From Sphingomonas sp. NFR15 (lineage in GTDB: Bacteria > Pseudomonadota > Alphaproteobacteria > Sphingomonadales > Sphingomonadaceae): a DNA stretch of 64,000 bases. The position numbers and the translations under genes were made by a program. This document shows, in pieces, positions 1 to 8,941 of the stretch; position 1 is the stretch's first letter; the number at the start of each line of letters is the position of its first letter. The notes beneath the pieces are model-generated. The model was not told the origin of the DNA and ran no database searches. It was given only the letters and a program-made list of their open reading frames with translations. Location of the stretch: NCBI RefSeq assembly GCF_900103265.1, contig NZ_FMWX01000003.1, positions 372,001 to 436,000 on the forward strand, in the 5' to 3' direction.

Positions 1-116
1 CGCCCGTTGGTCACGTTCGGCGTCTCCGCGAAGCCCGGCACCGCGAACGCCCCCAGCCCGAGCGAGCCGGTCAGCAGGAAGGAACGACGGTCGAGACGGG
101 GGGTGTGAACGGTCAT
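1..116 (-). CDS. N-terminus of a Tat-exported protein (partial, runs off left edge)
   Basis: Only the first 38 codons are in the window; the gene reads leftwards from an ATG at 116. The N-terminus is a typical twin-arginine signal: RR at residues 10-11 in DRRSFLL, a weakly hydrophobic stretch rich in Gly and Leu, and a likely cleavage site after VPGFA near residue 30. The product is therefore probably folded in the cytoplasm and exported to the periplasm. Such leaders are common on PhoD-like phosphatases and other cofactor enzymes, but nothing in the visible part identifies the mature protein. The gene is divergent from the membrane protein that starts at 196. Confidence 0.65.
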   Translation of the reverse strand, partial: MTVHTPRLDRRSFLLTGSLGLGAFAVPGFAETPNVTNG

Positions 117-195
117 GGCGGCAAGATCCTTGTGGCGGTGCGCCTGCTGTGCCGCCGGGTTGTTTCGCGGTCGTGACACGCTAGAGCCTCGCGCG

Positions 196-1638
196 ATGAA
201 GCTTCCGGTTCGCGGCGTGTCCGCCTGGTCCGCACTGGCCGTCCTCCTCGCGCTGCTCGCGCTGTCGCGGCCGCTCGACCATGACGAAAGCCAATATGTC
301 GCGGCGGCGTGGCTGAGCGCGCGGGGACGGCTGCCGTATCTCGACTATCTCTATCTTCAGGCGCCGCTCCAGCCGCTGCTGTTCGCGCCGCTGGCGGGGA
401 TCGCGGGCGCCTGGGCCTGGCCGGCGCTGCGGATCGTCAACGCGCTGCTTGGGGTGATAGCGCTTGCCGGCGTGTACCGGGCGGGCCGGCTCGCGGGGGT
501 GGGCTCGCGCGCCGCGATCACCGCGACGGCGCTGTTCGGCTGCTGCGACATCCTGCTGTTCAGCATCGGCACCGCGCGCAACGACGCTCTGCCGCTCGCG
601 CTGTTCGCCGCCGCGCTGCCCGCGCTGGTGCGTGCGAGCCTGGGCCGCGCGACGCCCGGATCGGCGCTGCTCGCCGGGCTGCTGCTCGCGGGCGCGGCGG
701 CGGCGAAAGTGTCCTATGCGGTGCCTGCGCTCGCTTATGGTGTGCTGGCGCTCGCCGACCGGCGGCACCGGCCGTTCCTGGTCGCGCTCGGGGCGGCGCC
801 GGCGGCGCTGCTGGTCGGCTGGTTCTACCGCGACGATCCGGCTGCGTTCGGCTTCGGTGTGCTCGGCTTCCCGACCCGCGCGCCGGCGGAATATTATGTC
901 GCGGACGGGCGCGCGTGGAAGCTCGGCCCGCTCGCCAAGCTCGTCGACACGCTCAAGTTCCTCGCGCTCGGCCCCGCGCTGGTGGCGATCGTCGCGGTCG
1001 CGCGCGAGCGCAGGCGCGACCCGACTCGCTTGCTGCTCGACGCGCTGCTGCTCGCCGCGTTCGTCGCGGCGCTGATGCCCGCGCCGACCTGGCGGCAATA
1101 TCTCGCGCCGGTGCTGCCGCCGCTGTTCGTGCGCTTCGCGCTGGCGATCGAAGCGCGCCCGCCTGGGCGGATCGCGCGGCGGCTGACCGGTGTGTTCGTG
1201 ATCGCGGGCGTGGCGCCGAGCCTCATCGCGCTCGCCGGCGCCCGGTCAGGCGTGCCGATGATCGCGGCGATGCGCCAGTCGGCGGCGATCGGCGCGGCGC
1301 TCGACCGCGCGGGCGTTGCCGGCCCGGTCGTCACGCTCTCGCCGCAGTTCCTGCCCGGCGCCGGGTATGCGGTCGATCCGCGCTTCGCCGCCGGGCCGTT
1401 CTATTTCCGCAGCCATGCGCTGCTCACGCCTGCACAGGAGCCTGCGCTGCACGCGGTGTCGGGCGACCGGCTCGCCGCGCTCGGCAGGCCGGGCGCGATC
1501 CTGCTCGGCGGAGAGGGCGCGTGGACCAGCGGCGACGCCGGGCTCGAGCGTCCGCTGGAGACGTGGGCGCGGGCGCACGGCTACCGCGCGCAAGCCGTGC
1601 CGGGCGGCCGCTTCCGGCTTTATATCACGCCGCGTTGA
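196..1638 (+). CDS. Polytopic membrane protein, GT-C (ArnT/PMT-like) glycosyltransferase candidate
   Basis: The protein has 480 residues and many hydrophobic segments. The first predicted periplasmic loop carries DHDESQY (residues 28-34) just after the first membrane helix, the place and type of acidic motif used by lipid-linked GT-C sugar transferases. The C-terminal third is a soluble-looking domain. The ATG at 196 is preferred over the one at 115: the extra codons give an unlikely Cys/Arg-rich extension that overlaps the divergent start at 116, whereas the chain from 196 begins a few residues before the first hydrophobic helix. The gene converges with and overlaps the GT4 gene by 14 bp (1625-1638). 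A glycan-assembly role fits the neighbours but the substrate cannot be read from the sequence. Confidence 0.7.
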   Translation: MKLPVRGVSAWSALAVLLALLALSRPLDHDESQYVAAAWLSARGRLPYLDYLYLQAPLQPLLFAPLAGIAGAWAWPALRIVNALLGVIALAGVYRAGRLAGVGSRAAITATALFGCCDILLFSIGTARNDALPLALFAAALPALVRASLGRATPGSALLAGLLLAGAAAAKVSYAVPALAYGVLALADRRHRPFLVALGAAPAALLVGWFYRDDPAAFGFGVLGFPTRAPAEYYVADGRAWKLGPLAKLVDTLKFLALGPALVAIVAVARERRRDPTRLLLDALLLAAFVAALMPAPTWRQYLAPVLPPLFVRFALAIEARPPGRIARRLTGVFVIAGVAPSLIALAGARSGVPMIAAMRQSAAIGAALDRAGVAGPVVTLSPQFLPGAGYAVDPRFAAGPFYFRSHALLTPAQEPALHAVSGDRLAALGRPGAILLGGEGAWTSGDAGLERPLETWARAHGYRAQAVPGGRFRLYITPR

Positions 1639-2815
1639 GTCGCTTGCCCTCGCGCTTGGCGCGGACCAGGCCCTCGTAATAGGCCATCAGGTCGATCGTA
1701 TGCTCGCGGTCGCTGCGGACCTTGCCGGCGGCGACATGCGCGGCGCGGCGCAGCAGCTTCTGGTCGCGCGCGAACAGCCGGGCGATCGCCAGCGCCGCCG
1801 AGCCGGCGTCGCGCGCGGTGTAGAGTTCGGACGAGCGCGGATCGGCGACTTCGGCGCAGCCGCCGGTATCGGGCACGATCAGCGGCAGGCCCGCCGCCAT
1901 CGCCTCGGATGCGACCAGCCCGAACGGCTCGGCCTCGGAGCCGTGGATTAGCGCGTCGCAGCTCGCCAGGATCCGCGCCAGCCGCTCGCGGTCATAGACC
2001 GGGCGGAACAGGCGGATATGCGGGCTGCCCGCGACGCGCTTCTCGATCTTCTGCGTCTCGACACCCGCGCCGAGCAGGATCAGCCCGACCGGCAGGTCCG
2101 CGCCCGCGCGCTCGACCGCGTCGATCACCAGCCGCCAGCGCTTCTCGGGATGGTGCCGCCCGAGCCCGAGCAGCAGATGCCCGTGCGGCGGCAGTCCGCA
2201 CTGGGCGAGCAAAGCGGCGCGCAGCCGCTCGTCGCGCAGATCGGGCGAGAAATGGCCGATCTCGATGCCGAGCGGCATCGACGCGTCGATCCGCACGCCG
2301 CGCGCCTTCAGCCGCTTCTCGAGCGCGGGGCCGTTGGTGACGACCGCGTCGAAATGGTCGAGGAAGCCGGTCATGTACCGGCTGTACCACAGGAACGCGC
2401 GCTCGATCCGCTCGACCGGCGCGAGATGCTCGAACCAGCGCAGCGCATAAGCGGCGACATTGTCGTTGTGCATGAAGAAGGTCTTCACCGCATCGCCCTG
2501 CCACTTGCCGACCACCCAGGGCGGACGCCACGGCGACGAGGTTTCGACCAGATCGGGCTGGAGCTGGTCGAGCGCATGGGTGATCGGCGCGGGATCCCAG
2601 AACAGGCCGTAATTGCGATCGAACGGCAGCCGCCCGGCCTTGATGTAGACCACGCGCCCCCCGCCGGGCCGCTCCTCGATCTCGTTCTTCTGCCCCGGCG
2701 CGATCACGATCAGCTCGTGACCGAGATCCGCCATGATCCCCATCTTGCGGTCGATATAGGTGCGAACGCCGCCGCCGGTGGGCGAGTAGAACTCATTGAC
2801 GTCGACGATCCGCAT
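1625..2815 (-). CDS. GT4-family glycosyltransferase
   Basis: The protein has 396 residues and a GT-B fold. The N-terminal Rossmann half has GGGVRTYIDRK (residues 14-24). The C-terminal half has the GT4 donor-binding motif E-x7-E at E296 and E304 (EPFGLVASEAMAAG), followed by PDTGGCAEV. It should transfer a sugar from a nucleotide donor on the cytoplasmic side. The start at 2815 gives the normal GT4 N-terminus (MRIVDVNEFYS); the open frame further upstream is a shadow of the DUF2141 gene. Five bases separate it from the stop of that gene, so the two are probably co-transcribed with the membrane protein at 3344-4207. Acceptor and linkage are unknown. Confidence 0.9.
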   Translation of the reverse strand: MRIVDVNEFYSPTGGGVRTYIDRKMGIMADLGHELIVIAPGQKNEIEERPGGGRVVYIKAGRLPFDRNYGLFWDPAPITHALDQLQPDLVETSSPWRPPWVVGKWQGDAVKTFFMHNDNVAAYALRWFEHLAPVERIERAFLWYSRYMTGFLDHFDAVVTNGPALEKRLKARGVRIDASMPLGIEIGHFSPDLRDERLRAALLAQCGLPPHGHLLLGLGRHHPEKRWRLVIDAVERAGADLPVGLILLGAGVETQKIEKRVAGSPHIRLFRPVYDRERLARILASCDALIHGSEAEPFGLVASEAMAAGLPLIVPDTGGCAEVADPRSSELYTARDAGSAALAIARLFARDQKLLRRAAHVAAGKVRSDREHTIDLMAYYEGLVRAKREGKRLNAA

Positions 2816-2820
2816 GCGCG

Positions 2821-3357
2821 TCAGCTCCCCTTGCTGATCGGGCCGAAGCCGCCCAGTCCGCGGAGATACTGTGCATGGATGTCGGTCGTCACGACACCCT
2901 CGGGCACGCTGATCGTCGCCATGTCGAGCTTCGGACGCGCCCGGCCGAGCCGTTCGTTGCTCGGGAAGCCGGCGCCGTCCGACCAGAAGTTGAACTTGTT
3001 CTTGCCGTCGCGATTGTGCGTGAACAGCAACGCGTATTTGCCGGGCGTCGGCGCCTTGATGCACATCGAGATCGGGCCGGTCGCCGGGGTGGGCACGCGG
3101 ACGCGCCGGAAGAACTTGCCTTCCTTGATGAGATCGCGATCGTCCTTGAGGAAATCGGCGTCGTTGGCGGGATAGAGTTCGAGCTTCAGCTCGCCGATCC
3201 GGTCCTTCAGGCCGTCGACATTGACGCGAATCGCCGGACCGCCGCCGCCCAGGCATGCGGCGCTGTCGCTGCCGAGCACGCCGGCCTGCGCGGCCGCGGG
3301 GGTGCCGCCGATGGCGACGAGGGCGGCGGCGAGCGCCGCCAGGCTACGAACCTGCAT
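2821..3357 (-). CDS. DUF2141 secreted protein
   Basis: The protein has 178 residues. Residues 1-23 form a Sec signal peptide ending in PAAAQA. The mature part matches the DUF2141 pattern, a small periplasmic beta-sandwich: a strand around IRVNVDGLKD, a central PTPATGPISMCIKAPTPGKYALLFTHNRDG block with its N-F-W continuation, and PISKG at the C-terminus. No enzymatic activity is known for the family. The start lies inside the 3' end of the upstream membrane-protein gene (14-bp overlap), which suggests translational coupling. Its position between a membrane protein and a GT4 enzyme hints at an envelope role, but that is inference from neighbours. Confidence 0.85.
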   Translation of the reverse strand: MQVRSLAALAAALVAIGGTPAAAQAGVLGSDSAACLGGGGPAIRVNVDGLKDRIGELKLELYPANDADFLKDDRDLIKEGKFFRRVRVPTPATGPISMCIKAPTPGKYALLFTHNRDGKNKFNFWSDGAGFPSNERLGRARPKLDMATISVPEGVVTTDIHAQYLRGLGGFGPISKGS

Positions 3358-4207
3358 GTCTCTTCCTCAGCAGCCCGGACAGGCTGAACAACGCGACCAG
3401 CACCACATGGACGACGAGCGTGAGGCCCGCCGTCAATGCGATGAGATTTCTCACCTCGTCACTCTGACCGATCAGTGGAGTGGATAAGGCGAAAAAAAGG
3501 TCTTTGTTTGGCACCAGCGGCAGCCGCGACACGATCATGCGAAGCGACGCGAGCAGCAGCCACATGCCGATCGATTCGCTCGGCATGCCGAAATGCCAGG
3601 TCAGCGCGATCAGCACCGATCCGGCGATCAGCCGCAGGAAATGCACGCCGAAGATCCACCACAGCGTCCGCCGCGCGAGCGAGAAGACGCGCTTCGAGAA
3701 GACCAGGAAGGGCACCGACATGAAGAACACGATCACCGTCGACCAGATCGCGATGCGCTGCTGGTGCGGCGTGAGCAGCCCGAGATAGAGCGACAGCGCG
3801 ACCACCGTCAGCCCGAAGGTGAAGGCGTTGCCCGCGATCGCGGAGAGGATGCTGACGTCCTTCACCGCGCCGAACGGCGCCGCCACCAGCGTGGTACGCT
3901 GCCGCGCCCAGGCGTAGAAATACGCCTCGCCCGAATAATTGAGCATGTCGTTGGCGATTCGCTTCTTCGCCAGCGCGACGAAGCCCTCCGGCGGGATTCG
4001 CCATAATTTGCGGAAGATGATGTAATCGCCCGTCACCGACGAGAAATAGAGCATCAGGAAGAATACGTAGAACCACGGGCTGTCGGGCAGCGTCTGCTCC
4101 AGCCCGGCGAACCCGGTCGACAGCAATTGCCGCCCGAGCAGCAGCACCATCACCACCGTCACCGCCGCGCCGAGATAGGAAGGCCAGCGGCGCTTGATGG
4201 TCTGCAT
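3344..4207 (-). CDS. Polytopic membrane protein, distantly flippase-like
   Basis: The protein has 287 residues from the ATG at 4207, with about seven or eight hydrophobic segments. The layout and a late conserved stretch (SLRMIVSRLPLVPNKDLFF) recall the LPG-synthase/UPF0104 flippase-like membrane family, but similarity is weak and I do not assign a function. Starts at 4207 (ATG) and 4297 (GTG) are both possible. The longer form adds a 30-residue soluble tail; neither has a convincing Shine-Dalgarno sequence. The gene is the first of the minus-strand run leading into DUF2141 and GT4, and is divergent from the GT4 gene at 4497. Confidence 0.6.
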   Translation of the reverse strand: MQTIKRRWPSYLGAAVTVVMVLLLGRQLLSTGFAGLEQTLPDSPWFYVFFLMLYFSSVTGDYIIFRKLWRIPPEGFVALAKKRIANDMLNYSGEAYFYAWARQRTTLVAAPFGAVKDVSILSAIAGNAFTFGLTVVALSLYLGLLTPHQQRIAIWSTVIVFFMSVPFLVFSKRVFSLARRTLWWIFGVHFLRLIAGSVLIALTWHFGMPSESIGMWLLLASLRMIVSRLPLVPNKDLFFALSTPLIGQSDEVRNLIALTAGLTLVVHVVLVALFSLSGLLRKRHAGS

Positions 4208-4496
4208 CGGCTCGAGGCCGGCGAGATCGGGGGGAAGGGGAACCGGAGAGTCGGCGGCACGCGCCTGTGCCGCCGCCCCGAAGGGAAATTTGTCCACCTG
4301 GGATAGTCCGTAACCGCCCGATCGCGTCGAGCACAGGCGGCGCTTAGCCGGATATCCAGCGATCGGCAAACCTGATCGGATTCCGACGGGATTCAACAAT
4401 GCTCAAGCCTTTTTCTAGTTCCGCCCTTTTCGCATCGCAACATTTTCCGTATCGGGTGCGAAACTTTTGCGACAATCGGGGGTTAGGAACGTCCTG
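4208..4496. promoter_or_regulatory. Divergent intergenic region between two glycan operons
   Basis: This stretch of 289 bases separates two divergent genes and should hold both promoters. The part from about 4390 to 4480 is visibly richer in A and T than its surroundings. I found no confident -35/-10 pair, LexA box or palindromic repeat. Part of it (up to 4297) may code if the longer GTG start of the leftward membrane protein is used. Confidence 0.4.
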
Positions 4497-5678
4497 ATGC
4501 TCAGCCCGCGCGCCCCGTCCGCCCATGTTCTGACGTATGCGCAGACGTTGAAAGGCGGCGGGGTGGAAGATGCCCTGCTTCGCCTGACAGCGGGCTGGAT
4601 CGCGCTCGGCAGGCGTGTGACGCTGGTGATCGGCGAAGCCGCCGGTCCGCTCGCCGCCAAGGTGCCGCTCGGCGTCGACGTGATCGAGCTGGGCGATGCT
4701 TCGTATCTCGGCATGGCCCGCGTCGCGGAGATCGCGGCGTGGCTCGCGCCGGACCTGATCTTCTGCCCCGGCAACCATTATACCGCCGTCGCCGCGTGGA
4801 TACGGTTGCGGCTGGGCAGCGCGTGCCCGCCGATCGTCGCCAAGGTCTCGAACGCGCTCGACCGCCGCGATCAGGGCTGGCCGCTCACGCCGGCCTATCG
4901 CGTGTGGCTCGGCTGGCACCGCCATTTCGTCGATCATCTCGTCGCGATGACGCCGGCGATGAAGTCCGAAGCGATCCGCACGACCGGGCTGCCTGCGACG
5001 AAGCTTAGTGTCATCCCCAATCCGCCGGTGCGGCGCGTCGCGGACGCCCCGCGCTCGCCCGTGCCCGACGGACGGTTTCTGCTCGGTGTCGGGCGGCTCG
5101 CCCCGCAGAAGCGCTGGGACCGGCTGATCGCGTCGTTCGCGCGGCTCGCCGATCGCGACATCAGCCTGATGATCCTGGGAGAAGGCGAGGCGCGCGGCGC
5201 GCTGGAGGCACAGGTCGCCGCGCTCGGCCTGCGCGAGCGGGTCACGTTGCCCGGCCATGTCGCCGATCCCAGCTTCGCGATCGAACATGCGGAGGCGCTG
5301 GCGCTGGTCTCCGATTTCGAGGGCGTGCCCGGCGTGCTGCGCGAGGCGCTCGCGGCGGGCACGCCGGTCGTCGCGACCGATTCGAGCGTGGCGGTGCGCG
5401 AAATCATCGCGTCGCCGGCACTCGGCACGGTGGTCGATGCGAACGATCCGGCGGCGCTGGTCGCCGCGCTCGACCATTGGCTCGCCCCCGGCCAGCCGCG
5501 CCCCGCGCCGGTGCCGCAACCGGGCGCCGATTCGGCGGCGGCCTATCTCGAGCTGTTCGACGATCTGGTGCTGGCGCGCCGCGCCGGCGTGCCGGCGGCG
5601 AACGTCGCCGTACCGGCCTTGCCGGCACTGCCGATCTGCGCGTCGTTCCTGCGCGGTCCGGTTCGCGAGCGCGTCTGA
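4497..5678 (+). CDS. GT4-family glycosyltransferase
   Basis: The protein has 393 residues with a GT-B fold. It has the early GGGVEDALLRL acceptor-side loop, a GVGRLAPQKRWDRL segment at the start of the donor domain, and the GT4 motif E-x7-E in EGVPGVLREALAAGTP. I chose ATG 4497, which has AGGA eight bases upstream, over a TTG at 4467. It is related to, but clearly not a recent duplicate of, the GT4 enzyme at 1625-2815. It converges with the AI-2E-family transporter gene, with a 40-bp gap. The acceptor is unknown. Confidence 0.88.
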   Translation: MLSPRAPSAHVLTYAQTLKGGGVEDALLRLTAGWIALGRRVTLVIGEAAGPLAAKVPLGVDVIELGDASYLGMARVAEIAAWLAPDLIFCPGNHYTAVAAWIRLRLGSACPPIVAKVSNALDRRDQGWPLTPAYRVWLGWHRHFVDHLVAMTPAMKSEAIRTTGLPATKLSVIPNPPVRRVADAPRSPVPDGRFLLGVGRLAPQKRWDRLIASFARLADRDISLMILGEGEARGALEAQVAALGLRERVTLPGHVADPSFAIEHAEALALVSDFEGVPGVLREALAAGTPVVATDSSVAVREIIASPALGTVVDANDPAALVAALDHWLAPGQPRPAPVPQPGADSAAAYLELFDDLVLARRAGVPAANVAVPALPALPICASFLRGPVRERV

Positions 5679-5718
5679 GCGCCGCGTTTCCGTCGCGACG
5701 TCCGGTTACGATCAGAGT

Positions 5719-6804
5719 CTAGGCATCGGCCTCGCCGGCGGCGTCGGCATCCTTGCGCGCGGTGCGCTCCGAATTGCGCTCGAGCGCGACCTTGATCATC
5801 GCGGTCATCGGATCGGCGAGTGCGAGCCCGAGCACGCCGAACAGCGTGCCGGTCAGGATCTGCGCCGACAGCGTCAGCGCCGGCGGGAGATCGACCGTCT
5901 TGCGCGCGACCATCGGGATGACGACGTAGCCGTCGAACGTCTGGATCACGAAATAGATGATGATCGCGAGCACGCCGGTATGCACGCCGGCGCTGAAGCC
6001 GACCGCGACCATCATCAGCCCGCTCACGATCGCGCCGATATTGGGGATGAAGGCGAGCACGCCGGTGATGATGCCCAGCACCAGCGCCATCGGCACGCCC
6101 GCGAAGGCGAGCGCGATGCCGGTCATCACGCCTTCCAGCGCCATGCCGAGCAGCCGCCCGGCGAGCAGGCTGCGCATCGTCTTGGCCATCCGTTCGACCG
6201 TGATGGCGAATTCGCGGCGCGTGTCGGTCGGCAGCATCCATTGCAGCCCGGCTTCGTAGAGGCGCGGCTCCATCGCGATGAACAGGCCGATCACCATCAC
6301 CATCACCAGGCTGGTGATCGCGCCGATCGCGGTGCCGACCCACGAGGTGAGCTTCCCGAACGAGCCGAGCGCCTGCTGGATCATGCTGTTGATATCGGCC
6401 TTGCCCGGCATCAGCCCGATGCTCGACAGCCACGCCATCAGCCGCATCGCCTGCGCCATCAGCGTGGCGCGCAATTGTTCGAACTGCGCGGCGACCTGCA
6501 TCCCGGTCAGATAGCCGGTGCCGACGATGAAGATCACGGTCAGCACCACGACGATCACCAGCCGCCACGCGCGCGGGATCGGCAGCACCTTGCCGAGCAG
6601 GCGGACGCCGCCATCGAGCATGGCGGCGAAGACCAGTCCGCCGAAGATGATGAGCAAGGGCTGGATCAGCAGCACGACCAGCGCGAGCGTGCCGCCCACG
6701 CCGAACCAGACCGCCGCGCGCTTCATCTCCTTGCGGACGAAGGGGTCGCGAAGCTCGTTCGGCCCCGGTTCGGCGGAGATGACCAGCGGTGGGTGGTCGC
6801 TCAT
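5719..6804 (-). CDS. AI-2E family transporter
   Basis: The protein has 361 residues and belongs to the PF01594 family (TqsA/YdiK-like): two N-terminal helices, two more, an amphipathic region around residues 115-170, and the conserved C-terminal block with PNIGAIVSGL and a GYVVIPMVARK stretch. Members act as exporters or permeases and some as antiporters; the substrate here cannot be inferred. The ATG at 6804 overlaps the TGA of lepB by four bases (ATGA), so it is translationally coupled to lepB and lies at the end of the pyrE-pdxJ-acpS-lepB run. A longer reading to 6882 is a shadow of lepB. Confidence 0.88.
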   Translation of the reverse strand: MSDHPPLVISAEPGPNELRDPFVRKEMKRAAVWFGVGGTLALVVLLIQPLLIIFGGLVFAAMLDGGVRLLGKVLPIPRAWRLVIVVVLTVIFIVGTGYLTGMQVAAQFEQLRATLMAQAMRLMAWLSSIGLMPGKADINSMIQQALGSFGKLTSWVGTAIGAITSLVMVMVIGLFIAMEPRLYEAGLQWMLPTDTRREFAITVERMAKTMRSLLAGRLLGMALEGVMTGIALAFAGVPMALVLGIITGVLAFIPNIGAIVSGLMMVAVGFSAGVHTGVLAIIIYFVIQTFDGYVVIPMVARKTVDLPPALTLSAQILTGTLFGVLGLALADPMTAMIKVALERNSERTARKDADAAGEADA

Positions 6805-7682
6805 TGCGGGTTTCGCGCCGGGTGGAGCGAGGTGCCGGCGCGGCCGGCGCGGAACGACTGGCCCCAGGTCAGCGGGTTCCACGTCCCGTCACCGCTCTTC
6901 GAGAAGGTGATGAATTCGGCGCGACCGCCGAGATATTCCCACGGCACCGGCCCGCCCAGGCCGAGATCGGGCGCGGCGAGCGGAAAGCGGCTGTCCGAGC
7001 TGCGATCGCGATTGTCGCCCATCAGGAAGACGTGATTGGCCGGGATCTTGACGGGGCCGTAATCGTCGCCGCGGCTGTAGCCGAGTTCGACCGTATCGTA
7101 ATGGCGCCCGTTGGGCAGCGTCTCGGTGACGAGCGGCAGCCGGCAATAGGCCTTGCCGTCCGCGCCGGTCTCGAGCGCGCCCGGATAGACGTCGTCACTG
7201 CACTTGGTGTTGGTATCGACCGGAATGCGCGCATAATGGATCGGGCCGCGTTGCAGCGCCACGCCGTTGATGAACACCACGCCACCGCGCACTTGCAAGG
7301 TTTCGCCCGGCAGGCCGATCACGCGCTTGATATAATCGGTCTCGGTGCCAGGCGGCGTGACGATGACGACATCGCCGCGCTCCGGCAGGCGGCCGAACAG
7401 CCGTCCGTGGATGAAGGGCAGCAGGTGGAAGGTCGGCGAGATGAACGACCAGCCGTAGGGGAATTTGCTCACCACGAGCTGATCGCCGATCTCCAGCCCC
7501 GGCAGCATCGATTCCGAGGGGATGTAGAAGGGCTTGGCGATGAAGGTGTGGAAGCCGAGCACCGCGAGGACCAGCCAGACGATGCCGCGTATCTCCGCCC
7601 ACCAGTCGGTCCGGCGCGCCGGCGCGGGGCGGGCGGTCTCGGCCGGTTCGTGTGCGGGGTCCAACGCTACGTCCTCACTCAT
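6801..7682 (-). CDS. lepB: Signal peptidase I
   Basis: The protein has 293 residues. A single N-terminal membrane helix (about residues 33-48) is followed by the catalytic serine motif PSESMLP (S58) and the catalytic lysine in DYIKRVIGLPGE (K119). The later GDNRDRSSDSR box is also intact. It cleaves Sec and Tat signal peptides on the periplasmic face. The ATG at 7682 is four bases downstream of the acpS stop, and the 3' end overlaps the AI-2E gene, so all belong to one operon. Confidence 0.97.
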   Translation of the reverse strand: MSEDVALDPAHEPAETARPAPARRTDWWAEIRGIVWLVLAVLGFHTFIAKPFYIPSESMLPGLEIGDQLVVSKFPYGWSFISPTFHLLPFIHGRLFGRLPERGDVVIVTPPGTETDYIKRVIGLPGETLQVRGGVVFINGVALQRGPIHYARIPVDTNTKCSDDVYPGALETGADGKAYCRLPLVTETLPNGRHYDTVELGYSRGDDYGPVKIPANHVFLMGDNRDRSSDSRFPLAAPDLGLGGPVPWEYLGGRAEFITFSKSGDGTWNPLTWGQSFRAGRAGTSLHPARNPQ

Positions 7683-7686
7683 GCAG

Positions 7687-8097
7687 TCAACTTCCTGTAC
7701 GCGGTACGGCTTCGATGATGACGAACGCCTGCGCCCAGGGGTGATCGTCCGTCAGGGTCAGATGCACCAAGGCGACGTGGCCTTCGGGGGTGATCGCGTC
7801 AAGCCTCGCGCGTGCGCCCCCGGTCAGCGCCAGCGTCGGCGCGCCCGAGGGGGCGTTGACGACGCCGATGTCCTTCATGAACACGCCGGCGCGGAAACCC
7901 GTTCCCACCGCCTTCGAAAAGGCTTCCTTGGCGGCGAAGCGCTTGGCGAGCGTGCCCGCCTTGGTGAACGGCCGCCGCGCCGCCTTGCGCCGTTCGACCT
8001 CGGTGAACACGCGCTGTTCGAAACGCTCGCCGAAACGGTCGAGCGAGTTCTGGATGCGCTCGATATTGCACAGGTCCGAGCCGAGCCCGATGATCAT
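7687..8097 (-). CDS. acpS: Holo-[acyl-carrier-protein] synthase
   Basis: The protein has 136 residues, normal for AcpS. It moves the 4'-phosphopantetheine of CoA onto acyl carrier protein. The Mg-binding Asp is in [14 protein letters not shown] at the N-terminus and the second conserved block is [15 protein letters not shown] with its glutamate. It lies between pdxJ and lepB, the usual alphaproteobacterial order. The spacer to pdxJ contains an 88-bp palindromic repeat (8105-8192). Confidence 0.96.
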   Translation of the reverse strand: MIIGLGSDLCNIERIQNSLDRFGERFEQRVFTEVERRKAARRPFTKAGTLAKRFAAKEAFSKAVGTGFRAGVFMKDIGVVNAPSGAPTLALTGGARARLDAITPEGHVALVHLTLTDDHPWAQAFVIIEAVPRTGS

Positions 8098-8104
8098 AAA
8101 GCCT

Positions 8105-8192
8105 CGTCGCCCCGGCGCAGGCCGGGGCCGCTGGGCTGTTTGGCGCGCCGGTCGCCCGAAACGCGGCGGCCCCGGCCTGCGCCGGGGCGACG
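8105..8192. repeat. Family A palindromic doublet (REPIN-like), copy 1
   Basis: An 88-bp element with two 27-base inverted arms (8105-8131 and 8166-8192) that begin CGTCGCCCCGGC and end GCCGGGGCGACG, separated by a 34-base spacer. Each arm can also fold on itself. It fills almost all of the acpS-pdxJ gap. Copies of the same length and ends lie at 34054-34141, 37278-37365 and 53710-53797, and a half copy at 18785-18812. Confidence 0.9.
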
Positions 8193-8203
8193 AAACCTGC
8201 CGC

Positions 8204-8932
8204 TCACCGCGCCGCGTCCATCGCGTCGCGCATCCGCCGCACGCTCTCGGCCAGCCCGAGGAAGATCGCCTCGCCGATCAGGAAATGGCCGATGTTGAGC
8301 TCGCGCACCTGCGGGATCGCCGCGATCGGCGCGACATTGTCATAGGTCAGCCCGTGCCCGGCATGGACCTCGATCCCATTCTTCGCCGCCAGCGCCGCCG
8401 CATCGGCGATCCGCCGCAGTTCCGCGCTCCGGTCCGCGCCCGAAAGCTCGCAATAGCGGCCGGTATGCAGCTCGACGACCGGCGCGCCGAGCCGCACCGC
8501 CGCTTCGATCTGCGCCGCCGAAGGTTCGATGAACAAGGACACGCGGATGCCCGCCGCCGACAGGTCGGCGACCAGCGGCGCGAGCTGCGCGAACTGGCCC
8601 GCCGCATCCAGCCCGCCCTCGGTGGTGCGCTCCTCGCGCTTTTCCGGGACGATGCACGCGGCATGCGGGCGATGGTTCAGCGCGATGGCGCGCATCTCGT
8701 CGGTTGCCGCCATCTCGAAATTGAGCGGGATCGTCAGCCCCGCCGACAGCCGCGCGATGTCGTCGTCGGTGATGTGGCGGCGGTCTTCGCGCAGATGCGC
8801 GGTGATGCCGTCCGCACCCGCCTCCGCCGCCAGCAGCGCCGCGCGTACCGGATCGGGATACGCGCCGCCGCGCGCGTTGCGCACCGTCGCGACATGATCG
8901 ATGTTGACGCCGAGGCGGAGGGCGTTGGTCAC
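8204..8932 (-). CDS. pdxJ: Pyridoxine 5'-phosphate synthase
   Basis: The protein has 242 residues, the usual size. It condenses 1-deoxyxylulose 5-phosphate with 3-amino-1-hydroxyacetone phosphate in vitamin B6 synthesis. The sequence shows [18 protein letters not shown] at the N-terminus, [41 protein letters not shown] and [11 protein letters not shown], all hallmark PdxJ blocks in order. The GTG start at 8932 is chosen because a G-rich stretch lies just upstream and the chain then begins at the family N-terminus. It is flanked by family C and family A repeats, so the operon tolerates palindromes at both junctions. Confidence 0.95.
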   Translation of the reverse strand: MTNALRLGVNIDHVATVRNARGGAYPDPVRAALLAAEAGADGITAHLREDRRHITDDDIARLSAGLTIPLNFEMAATDEMRAIALNHRPHAACIVPEKREERTTEGGLDAAGQFAQLAPLVADLSAAGIRVSLFIEPSAAQIEAAVRLGAPVVELHTGRYCELSGADRSAELRRIADAAALAAKNGIEVHAGHGLTYDNVAPIAAIPQVRELNIGHFLIGEAIFLGLAESVRRMRDAMDAAR

Positions 8933-8941
8933 TTCCGTCCC

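Noticed and set aside
5257..7035. A 592-codon plus-strand frame across GT4 and the AI-2E/lepB genes
   Set aside because: It overlaps three real genes in other frames and reads as low-complexity His/Asp/Arg sequence.
8105..8192. Family A considered as a non-autonomous insertion sequence with terminal target duplication
   Set aside because: I can see no consistent direct repeats flanking the four copies; a REPIN-type unit fits better.
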